A stretch of 35,504 nucleotides of DNA from Streptomyces hayashii (GTDB lineage: Bacteria; Actinomycetota; Actinomycetes; Streptomycetales; Streptomycetaceae): positions 1 to 35,504 of the forward strand of contig NZ_JAHHIU010000143.1 in the NCBI RefSeq assembly GCF_024539815.1. The letters are read 5' to 3'. The notes below the pieces were generated by a model, which saw only the letters and a program-made list of their open reading frames with translations, was not told the origin of the DNA and did not search any database. Positions within the stretch are counted from its first letter, which is position 1; every line of letters begins with the position of its first letter. The translations under genes were made by a program, and so were the position numbers. Of the stretch, positions 7,324 to 14,512 are shown one piece after another.

Positions 7324-7587
7324 GTGAGCGTCGCGCTGATGTGGGAGGCCCGGGCGGTCGCCGGACGGGGCGGGGCACTGCTGGAGTGGGCGCGGGCGCA
7401 GGAACTGACGCCGCGCCCGCTGCGCCGGGAGACCTTCCGGGCCCCGCAGGACCGCGTCCTGGTGATCACCTGGTGGGACGCCGGGATCGACGACGCCTCG
7501 CTCCCCGAACTGCCCGAGCCCGACGGGGAGTTGGTGACCCGGGCGGTGCACCGGTGGCGGTTCGAGCCCGTGGGGGACGAGGACTGA
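7324..7587 (+). CDS. Small hypothetical protein after tsaD, 87 aa
   Basis: No family recognised. The GTG at 7324 follows GAGGAGCGCCTG, a clear ribosome site that overlaps the tsaD stop codon, so the gene is the last of the tsaB-rimI-tsaD operon. The protein reads VALMWEARAVAGRGGALLEWARA, then RAPQDRVLVITWWD, and ends HRWRFEPVGDED. The alternation of a helix with short strands and paired Trp residues could suit a small ferredoxin-like fold, but that is only an impression. It has no signal peptide or membrane segment. Codon bias is normal for the region. Confidence 0.8.
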   Translation: MSVALMWEARAVAGRGGALLEWARAQELTPRPLRRETFRAPQDRVLVITWWDAGIDDASLPELPEPDGELVTRAVHRWRFEPVGDED

Positions 7588-7633
7588 GGGCGGTGAGGGG
7601 CGAGGGCCGCGCTCGGCGCCGGGCGCACGGCGG

Positions 7634-8629
7634 TCAGGGTTCGGCGGTCTCCGCTTCCAGGGAGGCCCGGGTGGCGGCGCCGTAGACGCCGGACTCGTCC
7701 TGCAGGACGGCTCGGGTGAGCTGGTACGAGCGCACCGCGGACTCGACCTGGCGGCCGTAGACGCCGTCGACCGGGCCGCCGTAGAAGCCGATCCCGCCCA
7801 GGCGGGTCTGTAGTTCGGCGACCTCGGGGCCGGTGTCGCCCAGGCGGAGGACCGGGGGCGCGGATTCCGTCGGACCGGGCTCGGCGGGTGCGGTGGTAGC
7901 GCTCGCGGACGTCGTCGGGGGCGGCTCGGCGGGCCGGGAGGGGGTCGCCGAGGCCGTCGCGGAGGCGGCCGGGCCCGGGGAGTGCGAGGGGGTCGGCGAC
8001 GGCTGGGCGCGGGAGGCGTGGGCGGAGGGTCGTCCGGTCGGCGTGACGCCCTGGGACGTCTCGTCGGGCACCGGCGCCCGGACGCCGTCGGCCGGGGTGT
8101 CGTGCCGCGCGGGGCCGTGGTACCCGAGGAACCCGGCGAGGACGGCCGCGGTGACGGCGGTCGCGAGGACCCCTGCGAGAACCAGCAGCCGTAGGCGGCT
8201 CCGACGCCGGGCCGGGTGCGGGCCGTGCGGCCCGTCGTGAGCGCCCGGCCCCTCGGGCCCGCCGCGCTCCTCCGTCCCGCCTGCCTCAGCTGCCTCAGCT
8301 GCCTCGCCTGTCCCGCCCGTCTCGTCGCCCGCGTCGGCTTCCCGGGCGGAGGGCGGCTCGCCGGGGATCCGTGACGTCGTCGGCGCGGGGGCGGCCGGGC
8401 TCTCGGGCCGTGCGCCGGGACGCGCGCCGTCCGGGGGGTCCCCGTCGTCGCCGAGCACGACGAACGGCCGGATCCGCACCGGATCGAAGTCCTCGGCGGC
8501 GGCCGCCTGGGCCGTGCGGTCGCTGCGGTGGGCGTCGGACGCGAGCCGGGCGCAGACACATGCGGGGGCGCCGTCCGCGGCTCTGGGCGCACCGCACAAC
8601 GGGCAGACGCCACGCGGCGGTTGACTCAC
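7634..8629 (-). CDS. Membrane-anchored peptidoglycan-binding protein
   Basis: 331 aa from GTG 8629, chosen because GGAGAAGG lies just upstream on the minus strand; an ATG at 8668 would add 13 residues. The N-terminus has a possible metal ribbon (CPLCG and CVC). A long acidic Ala/Gly/Glu-rich region follows, then one membrane helix (LRLLVLAGVLATAVTAAVLAG) after an Arg-rich stop. Outside lies a Pro/Ser/Thr-rich linker and a C-terminal peptidoglycan-binding domain (LRLGDTGPEVAELQTRLG, GPVDGVYGRQVESAVRSYQ). The domain would hold the protein to the wall. The linker and acidic region are coded by short DNA repeats. It is convergent with the 87-aa gene. Confidence 0.82.
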   Translation of the reverse strand: MSQPPRGVCPLCGAPRAADGAPACVCARLASDAHRSDRTAQAAAAEDFDPVRIRPFVVLGDDGDPPDGARPGARPESPAAPAPTTSRIPGEPPSAREADAGDETGGTGEAAEAAEAGGTEERGGPEGPGAHDGPHGPHPARRRSRLRLLVLAGVLATAVTAAVLAGFLGYHGPARHDTPADGVRAPVPDETSQGVTPTGRPSAHASRAQPSPTPSHSPGPAASATASATPSRPAEPPPTTSASATTAPAEPGPTESAPPVLRLGDTGPEVAELQTRLGGIGFYGGPVDGVYGRQVESAVRSYQLTRAVLQDESGVYGAATRASLEAETAEP

Positions 8630-8705
8630 CTGAAGCCCTTCTCCGAGTGGGCTCCATATCTTATTCATATCTTCTGCACGGCATCTCCCGAGCAGGATTC
8701 CCGTC

Positions 8706-8761
8706 GGGTGCCCGGGTGCCCGGGTGCCCGGGTGCGCGTATGCCCGGGTGCGCGTATGCCC
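8706..8761. repeat. Nested tandem repeats, 8 bp x3 then 16 bp x2
   Basis: GGGTGCCC occurs three times head to tail (8706-8729). It is followed by two copies of GGGTGCGCGTATGCCC (8730-8745 and 8746-8761), and then a partial unit. The 16-bp unit looks like the 8-bp unit with GCGTATGC inserted. The array lies in the 248-bp gap upstream of the peptidoglycan-binding gene. Confidence 0.9.
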
Positions 8762-8860
8762 GGGTGTCGGGGTTCCGGGGCGGCGGGGTGTCGGCAGATA
8801 CCGGCGGGCGCTGACCCGCCGGCACCCCGCCGGCACCCCTCCGCCACCCCGCCGCCGCAC

Positions 8861-8892
8861 CTCAGGCGCGCTGGACCTCAGGCGCGCTGGAC
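8861..8892. repeat. 16-bp tandem duplication across the GH3 stop codon
   Basis: CTCAGGCGCGCTGGAC is repeated exactly at 8861-8876 and 8877-8892. The second copy holds the last codons and stop of the minus-strand GH3 gene. The first repeats that end beyond the stop. Confidence 0.85.
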
Positions 8893-11187
8893 CTCCACGT
8901 CGCAGTGCAGCCGCCGGTCGACGCCCACCTCGCGCACCGGTCCGGTCAGCCGCACCCGGGCCACCTCCCGCACGTCCGCGCTGGACGCCGCCAGCCGCAG
9001 TTCCAGGGCTCCGGCCTCGACGACCCGCCGGCCGTCGCGGTCGGTGAACGCCGACAGGTCGGCGTGGAAGCGGAACGCGACCCGCGCCGACTCGCCCGCC
9101 CCCAGATCCAGCCGGCGGTAACCGATCAGGCGGACGTCGGGACGGGTCACGCTGGCCACCGGGTCGTGCAGATACAGCTGCACGACCTCCGTGCCCGCCC
9201 GGTCGCCGGTGTTGCGCACGGTGACGGCCAGGTCGTACGAGCCGTCCGTCGGGATCTCCGCGTCGGGGCCGGTGAACTGCTCCCAGGCGAACGTCGTGTA
9301 CGTGCGCCCGTGGCCGAACGCGTACAGCGGGGTCGGGTCCAGGCTGCTGACCGCGCCCGCCAGGCCCAGCGGCGGCTGGAGGTACGTCCAGGGCTGGCCG
9401 CCCGGCACGCGGGGCACGCTCACCGGGAGGCGGCCCGAGGGGTTCACCCGGCCCGACAGCACTCCCGCCACCGCCGGTCCGCCCTCCTCGCCGGGGAAGA
9501 ACGCCTGGACGACCGCCCCCAGCCGCCCGTGCCAGCGGCCCAGCGCGTAGGGGCGGCCGGTGAGCAGGACGAGGACGACCGGGACGCCCGTCGCCACCAG
9601 CCCGTCCAGCAACTCGCCCTGGACGCCCGGCAGACCGAGGTCGGCCACGTCGCAGCCCTCGCCCGAGGTGCCCCGGCCGAACAGGCCGGCCCGGTCGCCG
9701 AGGACGGCCACGCACACATCCGCCTCCGCCGCCCGCGCGATGGCCTCCGTGAAGCCGGACGGGTCCGGGTCGGAGACCCCGCAGCCCTCCGTGAACGTCA
9801 CCTTCGCGTCGGGGAGTTCGGCCCGCAGCGACTCCAGCAGGGTCGGGATCTCGATGCCCGCCTCCACGCCGGGGTGGTGCGGGAGGACGTGGGAGGGGAA
9901 GGAGTAGCAGCCGAGCATCGCCAGGGCGTCCGCCGCACGCGGGCCGATCACCGCGACCCGGGTGTCGGGGGCGAGCGGGAGCAGTCCGTCGGGGTTGTCC
10001 AGCAGGACCACCGACTCCTCCGCCAGCCGGCGGGCCAGCACTCGGTTCGCCGCCGGGTCGAGGTCGACCGACTCGGAGGTCTCGGGCCGCCAGTCCTCGT
10101 CGAGCAGGCCCAGTTCGCACTTCTGGAGCAGCACGCGGCGGGCCGACCGGTCCACCAGCTCCTCCGGGACCTCGCCCGCCCTGACGGCCGCGACCAGCGA
10201 CGCGCCGTAGTACTTCACCGTCGGCAGCTCGACGTCGACGCCGGCCGTCAGGGCGAGGCCGGCCGTCTCGGCGGGGGTGCCGGCCACCCGGTGCAGGCTC
10301 TGCAGGAAGGCGATGCCGAAGTAGTCGGCGACGACCGTGCCGGTGAAGCCCCACTCCTCCCGCAGCAGCCGGGTCAGCAGCTCGGGGTCGGCGGAGGCCG
10401 GGACGCCGTCGCGTTCGGTGTAGGCCGCCATGACCGAGCGGGCGCCGCCCTCGCGCAGCGCCATCTCGAAGGGGGGCAGCGTCACGTCCGCGAACTCCCG
10501 GGCGCCCGCCCGCACGGGGGCCAGATTGCGGGCCCCCGCCGAGGAGGCGTATCCGGCGAAGTGCTTGAGCGTGGCGACCAGCCCGGCCGATTCGAGCCCG
10601 CGCACATAGGCCGTGCCGACGGTGCCCACCAGGTACGGGTCCTCGCCGATCGTCTCCTCGACCCGTCCCCAGCGCGGGTCGCGGACGACGTCCAGTACGG
10701 GGGCCAGACCCTGGTGGACGCCGACGGCGCGCAGGTCGCGGCCGATGGCCCGGCCCATCTCCTCCACCAGCGGAGGGTCGAAGGCGGCGCCCCAGGCCAG
10801 CGGCACCGGATAGGCGGTGGCCCGCCAGGCGGTGAAGCCGGCCAGGCACTCCTCGTGGGCGACCGCCGGGATGCCGAAGCGGCCCGCCGCGGCGATCTGC
10901 CGCTGGGCGAGGGCCAGGGCCCGGGCGCCGAGGCCCGGCTCCACGGGGGCGGTGCCGAAGGAACGGGTCAGCTGGCCGAGCCCGCGGGTGATCAGCTCGT
11001 CGTAGTCCTCGCCGGGATCGGCGCTCATGTCGTGCTGGTGGGGGGCGACTCCGTCGCCGTCCGTCGCGGCGCCCACCCACACGCCGTACAGCTGGGCGGT
11101 CTTCTCCTCCAGGGTCATCCGGGAGAGGAGGTCGTCGACGCGGGCGGCGGCGGGCAGGGCGGGGTCACGCCAGGGGGCGGTGGTCAT
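8878..11187 (-). CDS. Glycoside hydrolase family 3 (beta-xylosidase or beta-glucosidase)
   Basis: 769 aa. Retaining glycosidase removing sugars from the non-reducing ends of oligosaccharides. No signal peptide, so it acts in the cytoplasm on imported oligomers. The N-terminal barrel has MTLEEKTAQL, GIPAVAHEECLAG, LDVVRDPRWGRVEETIGEDPYL and LKHFAGY. The nucleophile is Asp288 in GTVVADYFG. The second domain has AVIGPRA and SGEGCDVADLGLPG. The C-terminal fibronectin-III-like domain starts near PLYAFGHGRTYTTF. The ATG at 11187 follows CAGGAG at good spacing. Divergent LacI and downstream GH10 genes favour a beta-xylosidase role, which is inference. No transporter gene is present in the window. 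Confidence 0.93.
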   Translation of the reverse strand: MTTAPWRDPALPAAARVDDLLSRMTLEEKTAQLYGVWVGAATDGDGVAPHQHDMSADPGEDYDELITRGLGQLTRSFGTAPVEPGLGARALALAQRQIAAAGRFGIPAVAHEECLAGFTAWRATAYPVPLAWGAAFDPPLVEEMGRAIGRDLRAVGVHQGLAPVLDVVRDPRWGRVEETIGEDPYLVGTVGTAYVRGLESAGLVATLKHFAGYASSAGARNLAPVRAGAREFADVTLPPFEMALREGGARSVMAAYTERDGVPASADPELLTRLLREEWGFTGTVVADYFGIAFLQSLHRVAGTPAETAGLALTAGVDVELPTVKYYGASLVAAVRAGEVPEELVDRSARRVLLQKCELGLLDEDWRPETSESVDLDPAANRVLARRLAEESVVLLDNPDGLLPLAPDTRVAVIGPRAADALAMLGCYSFPSHVLPHHPGVEAGIEIPTLLESLRAELPDAKVTFTEGCGVSDPDPSGFTEAIARAAEADVCVAVLGDRAGLFGRGTSGEGCDVADLGLPGVQGELLDGLVATGVPVVLVLLTGRPYALGRWHGRLGAVVQAFFPGEEGGPAVAGVLSGRVNPSGRLPVSVPRVPGGQPWTYLQPPLGLAGAVSSLDPTPLYAFGHGRTYTTFAWEQFTGPDAEIPTDGSYDLAVTVRNTGDRAGTEVVQLYLHDPVASVTRPDVRLIGYRRLDLGAGESARVAFRFHADLSAFTDRDGRRVVEAGALELRLAASSADVREVARVRLTGPVREVGVDRRLHCDVEVQRA

Positions 11188-11258
11188 GAAACTCCTGTCA
11201 GAGGTCGGTGAGCCACCAGAGGGCCAGCGAATCCGGGGATCCTGTACGAGCGAGTGTA

Positions 11259-11290
11259 CGAATGTTTCGAGCTGTACTTCGAATGTTCCG
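11259..11290. promoter_or_regulatory. Paired LacI-type operators between the GH3 and lacI-type genes
   Basis: CGAATGTTTCG (11259-11269) and CGAATGTTCCG (11280-11290) have centres 21 bp apart, two helical turns. The first is a CGAA-NNN-TTCG inverted repeat, like the box at 12553. From recall, CGAA/TTCG repeats are operators of BxlR/XlnR-type xylose-pathway repressors in Streptomyces. Confidence 0.6.
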
Positions 11291-11336
11291 GGAACCTATG
11301 GCGTCCTACCAGGTTCGTCAAGAGGTCGCGTGGCGA

Positions 11337-11342
11337 TACGAT
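11337..11342 (+). promoter_or_regulatory. -10 box for the LacI-type regulator
   Basis: TACGAT fits TANNNT and ends 7 nt before the ATG at 11350. No Shine-Dalgarno sequence is present, so the transcript is probably leaderless. Confidence 0.45.
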
Positions 11343-11349
11343 CGCCGCC

Positions 11350-12408
11350 ATGACACCCTCGGAGCCCGTGGAAACGCGGACAGAAGCGCGGCCGACACAG
11401 ACCGCGACCCTCGCGGAGATCGCCCGCGAGGCCGGCGTATCGGCACCGACTGTTTCGAAGGTCCTCAACGGACGGGCCGACGTCGCCCCCGGCACCCGCA
11501 CCCGCGTCGAGGAACTGCTGCGCGCCCACGGCTACCGGCGCCGCCGGGCCGAGGCGACCCGCTCGCCGCTGATCGACCTGGTCTTCCACGAGCTGGAGAG
11601 CGCCTGGGCGATGGAGGTCATCCGGGGTGTGGAGAACGTGGCCCGCGACGCCGGGCTGAGCGTGGTGCTGAGCGAGAGCGCGGGGCGGCTCACCCCCGGG
11701 CGGACCTGGGCCGACCAGGTGGCCGCCCGCCGCCCGCACGGCGTCGTGCTGGTGCTGTCCGGGCTGGACGAGTCCCAGCGGGCGCTGCTGACCAGCCGGT
11801 CCATCCCGTTCGTGGTGATGGACCCGGCCGGCGACCCGGGCGCCGACGTGCCGTCCATCGGGGCGACCAACTGGCAGGGCGGCCTCGCCGCCACCCGGCA
11901 CCTGGTCGAGCTGGGGCACCGGCGGATCGGGGCGATCAGCGGGCCGCCGCAGATGATGTGCAGCCGGGCCCGGATCGACGGCTACCGGGCCGCCCTGGAG
12001 ACGGCCGGGCTGCCGGTCGACCAGGCGCTGATCAAGACCGGCGACTTCCATCACGAGACCGGCTACCGGCTCGGCCGTGAACTCCTCGACCGACCCGACC
12101 GGCCCACCGCGGTCTTCGCCGGCAACGACCTCCAGGCCCTCGGCTTCTACGAGGCCGCGCGCGAGCTGGGGCTGCGCATTCCGGAGGACGTCAGCGTGGT
12201 CGGCTTCGACGATCTGCCGGTGGCCCGCTGGGTGGGGCCGCCGCTGACGACCGTGCGGCAGCCGCTGACCGAGATGGCCGAGGCGGCCGCCCGGCTGGTC
12301 CTCGAACTGGCGCGGTCGACGTCCCAGGAGGCGCCGACGGCGACCCGGGTGGAGCTGGCGACCAGCCTGGTGGTGCGCACGAGCACCGGGGCGCCGCCGG
12401 CCGCGTAG
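11350..12408 (+). CDS. LacI-family transcriptional regulator
   Basis: 352 aa. A DNA-binding repressor that responds to a sugar. The N-terminal helix-turn-helix and hinge are ATLAEIAREAGVSAPTVSKVLNGRADVAPGTRTRVEELLRAHGY in consecutive segments (about residues 18-61). The periplasmic-binding-like core has IDLVFHELESAWAMEVIRGVE, HGVVLVLSGLD, GATNWQGGLAATRHLVELGHRRIG, AVFAGNDLQALGFYEAARELG and VVGFDDLPVARWVGPPLTTVRQP. The ATG at 11350 was chosen because the longer frame from 11254 runs through the operator region with AT-rich codons. It is divergent from GH3 and 168 bp upstream of the xylanase, so it probably controls both. Confidence 0.93.
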   Translation: MTPSEPVETRTEARPTQTATLAEIAREAGVSAPTVSKVLNGRADVAPGTRTRVEELLRAHGYRRRRAEATRSPLIDLVFHELESAWAMEVIRGVENVARDAGLSVVLSESAGRLTPGRTWADQVAARRPHGVVLVLSGLDESQRALLTSRSIPFVVMDPAGDPGADVPSIGATNWQGGLAATRHLVELGHRRIGAISGPPQMMCSRARIDGYRAALETAGLPVDQALIKTGDFHHETGYRLGRELLDRPDRPTAVFAGNDLQALGFYEAARELGLRIPEDVSVVGFDDLPVARWVGPPLTTVRQPLTEMAEAAARLVLELARSTSQEAPTATRVELATSLVVRTSTGAPPAA

Positions 12409-12552
12409 GGCGGGGCCCGGGGCGGGCGGCGGGAGCGGGAGCCTCTCGCCCGAACGAAGAAGAAGTCGCAAGTGGGGGTGTGGCCGGAAGTTGACGTATT
12501 GACGGGTGTGGCGCACGCCTCCACACTCCTCCGAAGTCAATCGGTTGAACGA

Positions 12553-12565
12553 CCGAAACTTTCGG
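12553..12565. promoter_or_regulatory. Xylanase box overlapping the xylanase ribosome site
   Basis: CCGAAACTTTCGG is a perfect 13-bp inverted repeat around a central C. The GAAA-N-TTTC core is the xylanase box I recall upstream of Streptomyces xylanase genes. Its right edge overlaps the GGAGGCG ribosome site at 12564-12570, so bound repressor would sit on the mRNA leader region of the gene. Confidence 0.75.
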
Positions 12566-12576
12566 AGGCGCCCGCC

Positions 12577-13941
12577 ATGAGATCCTCCAGCGCATCCCGT
12601 CTGAAAACCCGGCTGACCACGCTGGTCACCGGGGTCGCCGCCGCGGCGGCGATGCTCGTCGCGGCCCCCGCGTCCCACGCGGCGGACACCCCGCTGCGCG
12701 ACCTCGGCGCGGCCAAGGGCAAGGTCGTCGGCACCGCGGTCACCGGCTCCAAGCTCACCGGGACCTACGGCGACGTCGCCGCGGCGCAGTTCTCCTCGCT
12801 GACCCCCGGCAACGCCATGAAGTGGGCCTCGGTGGAGCCGGCCCGGGGCGCCTTCGACTGGGCCGAGGCCGACAGGATCGTGGCCTTCGCGCAGGACCAC
12901 GGCCAGCAGGTGCGCGGCCACACCCTGGTCTGGCACAACCAGAACCCGAACTGGCTCACCAACGGCAGCTGGACCCCCACCCAGCTGGGCGACCTGCTGC
13001 AGAACCACATCGCCACCGAGGTCGGCCGCTACAAGGGCAGGATCGCCGCCTGGGACGTCGTCAACGAGGCCTTCAACGAGGACGGGACCTACCGCCCGAC
13101 CCTCTGGTACAACGGCCTCGGCGCGGACTACATCGCCAACGCCCTGACCTGGGCGCGGGCCGCCGACCCGGCCGCGAAGCTCTACATCAACGACTACAAC
13201 GTCGAGGGCGTCAACGCGAAGTCCACGGCCCTGTACAACCTGGTCAGGTCGCTGAAGCAGCGGGGAGTCCCCATCGACGGGGTCGGCCTCCAGGCCCACC
13301 TCGTCCTCGGTCAGGTCCCCGCCAGCCTCCAGCAGAACATCCAGCGCTTCGCCGACCTCGGCGTCGACGTGGCGATCACCGAGCTGGACATCCGGATGAC
13401 GCTGCCCTCGGACAGCGCCAAACTCGACCGGCAGAAGGCCGACTACAAGGCGGTCACCGCCGCCTGCGTCGCCGTCGCGCGCTGTGTGAACCTCACCGTC
13501 TGGGGCTTCACCGACTCCGACTCCTGGGTGGAGGGCACCTTCCCCGGGGAGGGCGCGGCGACGCCGTACGACGGCAACTACGCGCCCAAACCCGCCTACT
13601 ACGGCATCGCCGAAGCGCTCGGCGGCACGACCACCCCGCCGCCGACCGGCGGGTGCAAGGCCGTGTACAGCGTGGGAAGCCAGTGGAACACCGGGTTCAC
13701 CGGCAACGTGACGATCTCCTGCTCGGGCGCCTCGCTGTCGTCCTGGAAGGTGACCTGGACGTACGGCGCGGGCCAGCGGATCACCCAGGCCTGGAACGCC
13801 GACTGCACCCAGTCGGGGTCGGCCGTGATGTGCGGGAACGCCTCGTACAACGGGACGGTCCCGGACGGCGGTGCGGTGAGCTTCGGGTTCAACGCGAACT
13901 GGAGCGGCAGCAACCCGGCGCCCACGGTGACCCTGAACTGA
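12577..13941 (+). CDS. Secreted endo-1,4-beta-xylanase, GH10 with CBM2
   Basis: 454 aa; retaining endo-xylanase acting outside the cell. The signal peptide (RLKTRLTTLVTGVAAAAAML, then AAPASHA) is probably cut after residue 35. The GH10 barrel covers about 40-348: TPGNAMKWASVEP, GHTLVWHNQ, acid/base Glu164 in WDVVNEAF, nucleophile Glu269 in ITELDIRM and VWGFTDSDSW. A short Thr/Pro linker (349-359) joins a CBM2 at 360-454 starting CKAVYSVGSQWNTGFTGNV. In the CBM, two of the three usual surface Trp positions are kept (W370, W406) and the third is Tyr424. The ATG at 12577 follows GGAGGCG. Upstream is a xylanase box and a LacI-type gene. Confidence 0.95.
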   Translation: MRSSSASRLKTRLTTLVTGVAAAAAMLVAAPASHAADTPLRDLGAAKGKVVGTAVTGSKLTGTYGDVAAAQFSSLTPGNAMKWASVEPARGAFDWAEADRIVAFAQDHGQQVRGHTLVWHNQNPNWLTNGSWTPTQLGDLLQNHIATEVGRYKGRIAAWDVVNEAFNEDGTYRPTLWYNGLGADYIANALTWARAADPAAKLYINDYNVEGVNAKSTALYNLVRSLKQRGVPIDGVGLQAHLVLGQVPASLQQNIQRFADLGVDVAITELDIRMTLPSDSAKLDRQKADYKAVTAACVAVARCVNLTVWGFTDSDSWVEGTFPGEGAATPYDGNYAPKPAYYGIAEALGGTTTPPPTGGCKAVYSVGSQWNTGFTGNVTISCSGASLSSWKVTWTYGAGQRITQAWNADCTQSGSAVMCGNASYNGTVPDGGAVSFGFNANWSGSNPAPTVTLN

Positions 13942-13960
13942 CCCCCGGCGGATCCGGGGG
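13942..13960 (+). terminator. Hairpin after the xylanase gene
   Basis: CCCCCGG (13942-13948) pairs with CCGGGGG (13954-13960) around a 5-nt loop, directly after the stop codon. There is no T-run, which is common in Streptomyces. Confidence 0.5.
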
Positions 13961-14111
13961 AGCCTGGGATCCGCACGGGAAACACGGCACGCGGCCGGGG
14001 CCCTGAAACCCGGCGAAAAAATCGCGGGGGGATGTCGATCCGTCCGGCTCCCGTTCGACGAAGGGGTGAGAGGCCGGGAAGGACCCGGCCCATCGGACCG
14101 GAGGAGTCACC

Positions 14112-14468
14112 ATGCCCCGCTACATGTCGCTGGTGCGGATCGACGAGAACAGCATGCCCGCCGAGGGTCCCAGCCCCGAACTGATGCAGCGCATGGGGGA
14201 GCTGATCGAGGAGATCACCAAGGCCGGCGTGATGCTGGAGACCGCCGGGCTCACCCCGACGGGGCAGGGCGCCCGGGTGCGCTACGAGGGCGGGAAGGTC
14301 TCCGTCACCGACGGGCCCTTCACGGAGACCAAGGAGGCCGTCGGCGGCTACGCGATCATGCAGTGCAAGGACCGGGACGAGGCCGTCGAGTGGGCCACGC
14401 GGTTCGTGAAGGTCCACGAGGACTTCTGGACGGTGACCTGCGAGGTGCGGGAGATCGCGGAGGGCTGA
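14112..14468 (+). CDS. YCII/DGPF-family protein linked to an ECF sigma factor
   Basis: 118 aa cytoplasmic protein with the DGPF signature: RYMSLVRIDENSMP, GVMLETAGLTPTGQGARVRY, VTDGPFTETKEAVGGYAIMQCKDRDEAVEWATRF. The ATG at 14112 follows CGGAGGAGTCACC, a strong ribosome site. Family knowledge: DGPF/YCII genes are regularly next to, and controlled by, ECF42-type sigma factors, and the next gene is one. The biochemical role of the family is unknown. The fold is a dimeric ferredoxin-like barrel that may bind a small molecule. It lies 44 bp upstream of the sigma gene on the same strand. Confidence 0.88.
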   Translation: MPRYMSLVRIDENSMPAEGPSPELMQRMGELIEEITKAGVMLETAGLTPTGQGARVRYEGGKVSVTDGPFTETKEAVGGYAIMQCKDRDEAVEWATRFVKVHEDFWTVTCEVREIAEG

Positions 14469-14512
14469 GCCTTCCTTGGCCCGGGCGTCCGGCGGGTGTT
14501 CGATGGTGGGTT

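Noticed and set aside
8706..8761. CRISPR array
   Set aside because: The repeats are only 8 and 16 bp and directly adjacent, with no unique spacers and no cas genes nearby.
7634..11080. Minus-strand frame of 1148 codons joining the GH3 region to the peptidoglycan-binding gene
   Set aside because: The first two thirds are an off-frame shadow of GH3. Only the part from 8629 down encodes a recognisable protein, with its own ribosome site.
8905..11211. Plus-strand frame of 768 codons opposite GH3
   Set aside because: It is antisense to a gene with clear GH3 motifs. Its composition (His/Arg/Gln/Gly-rich) is typical of antisense frames in high-GC DNA.
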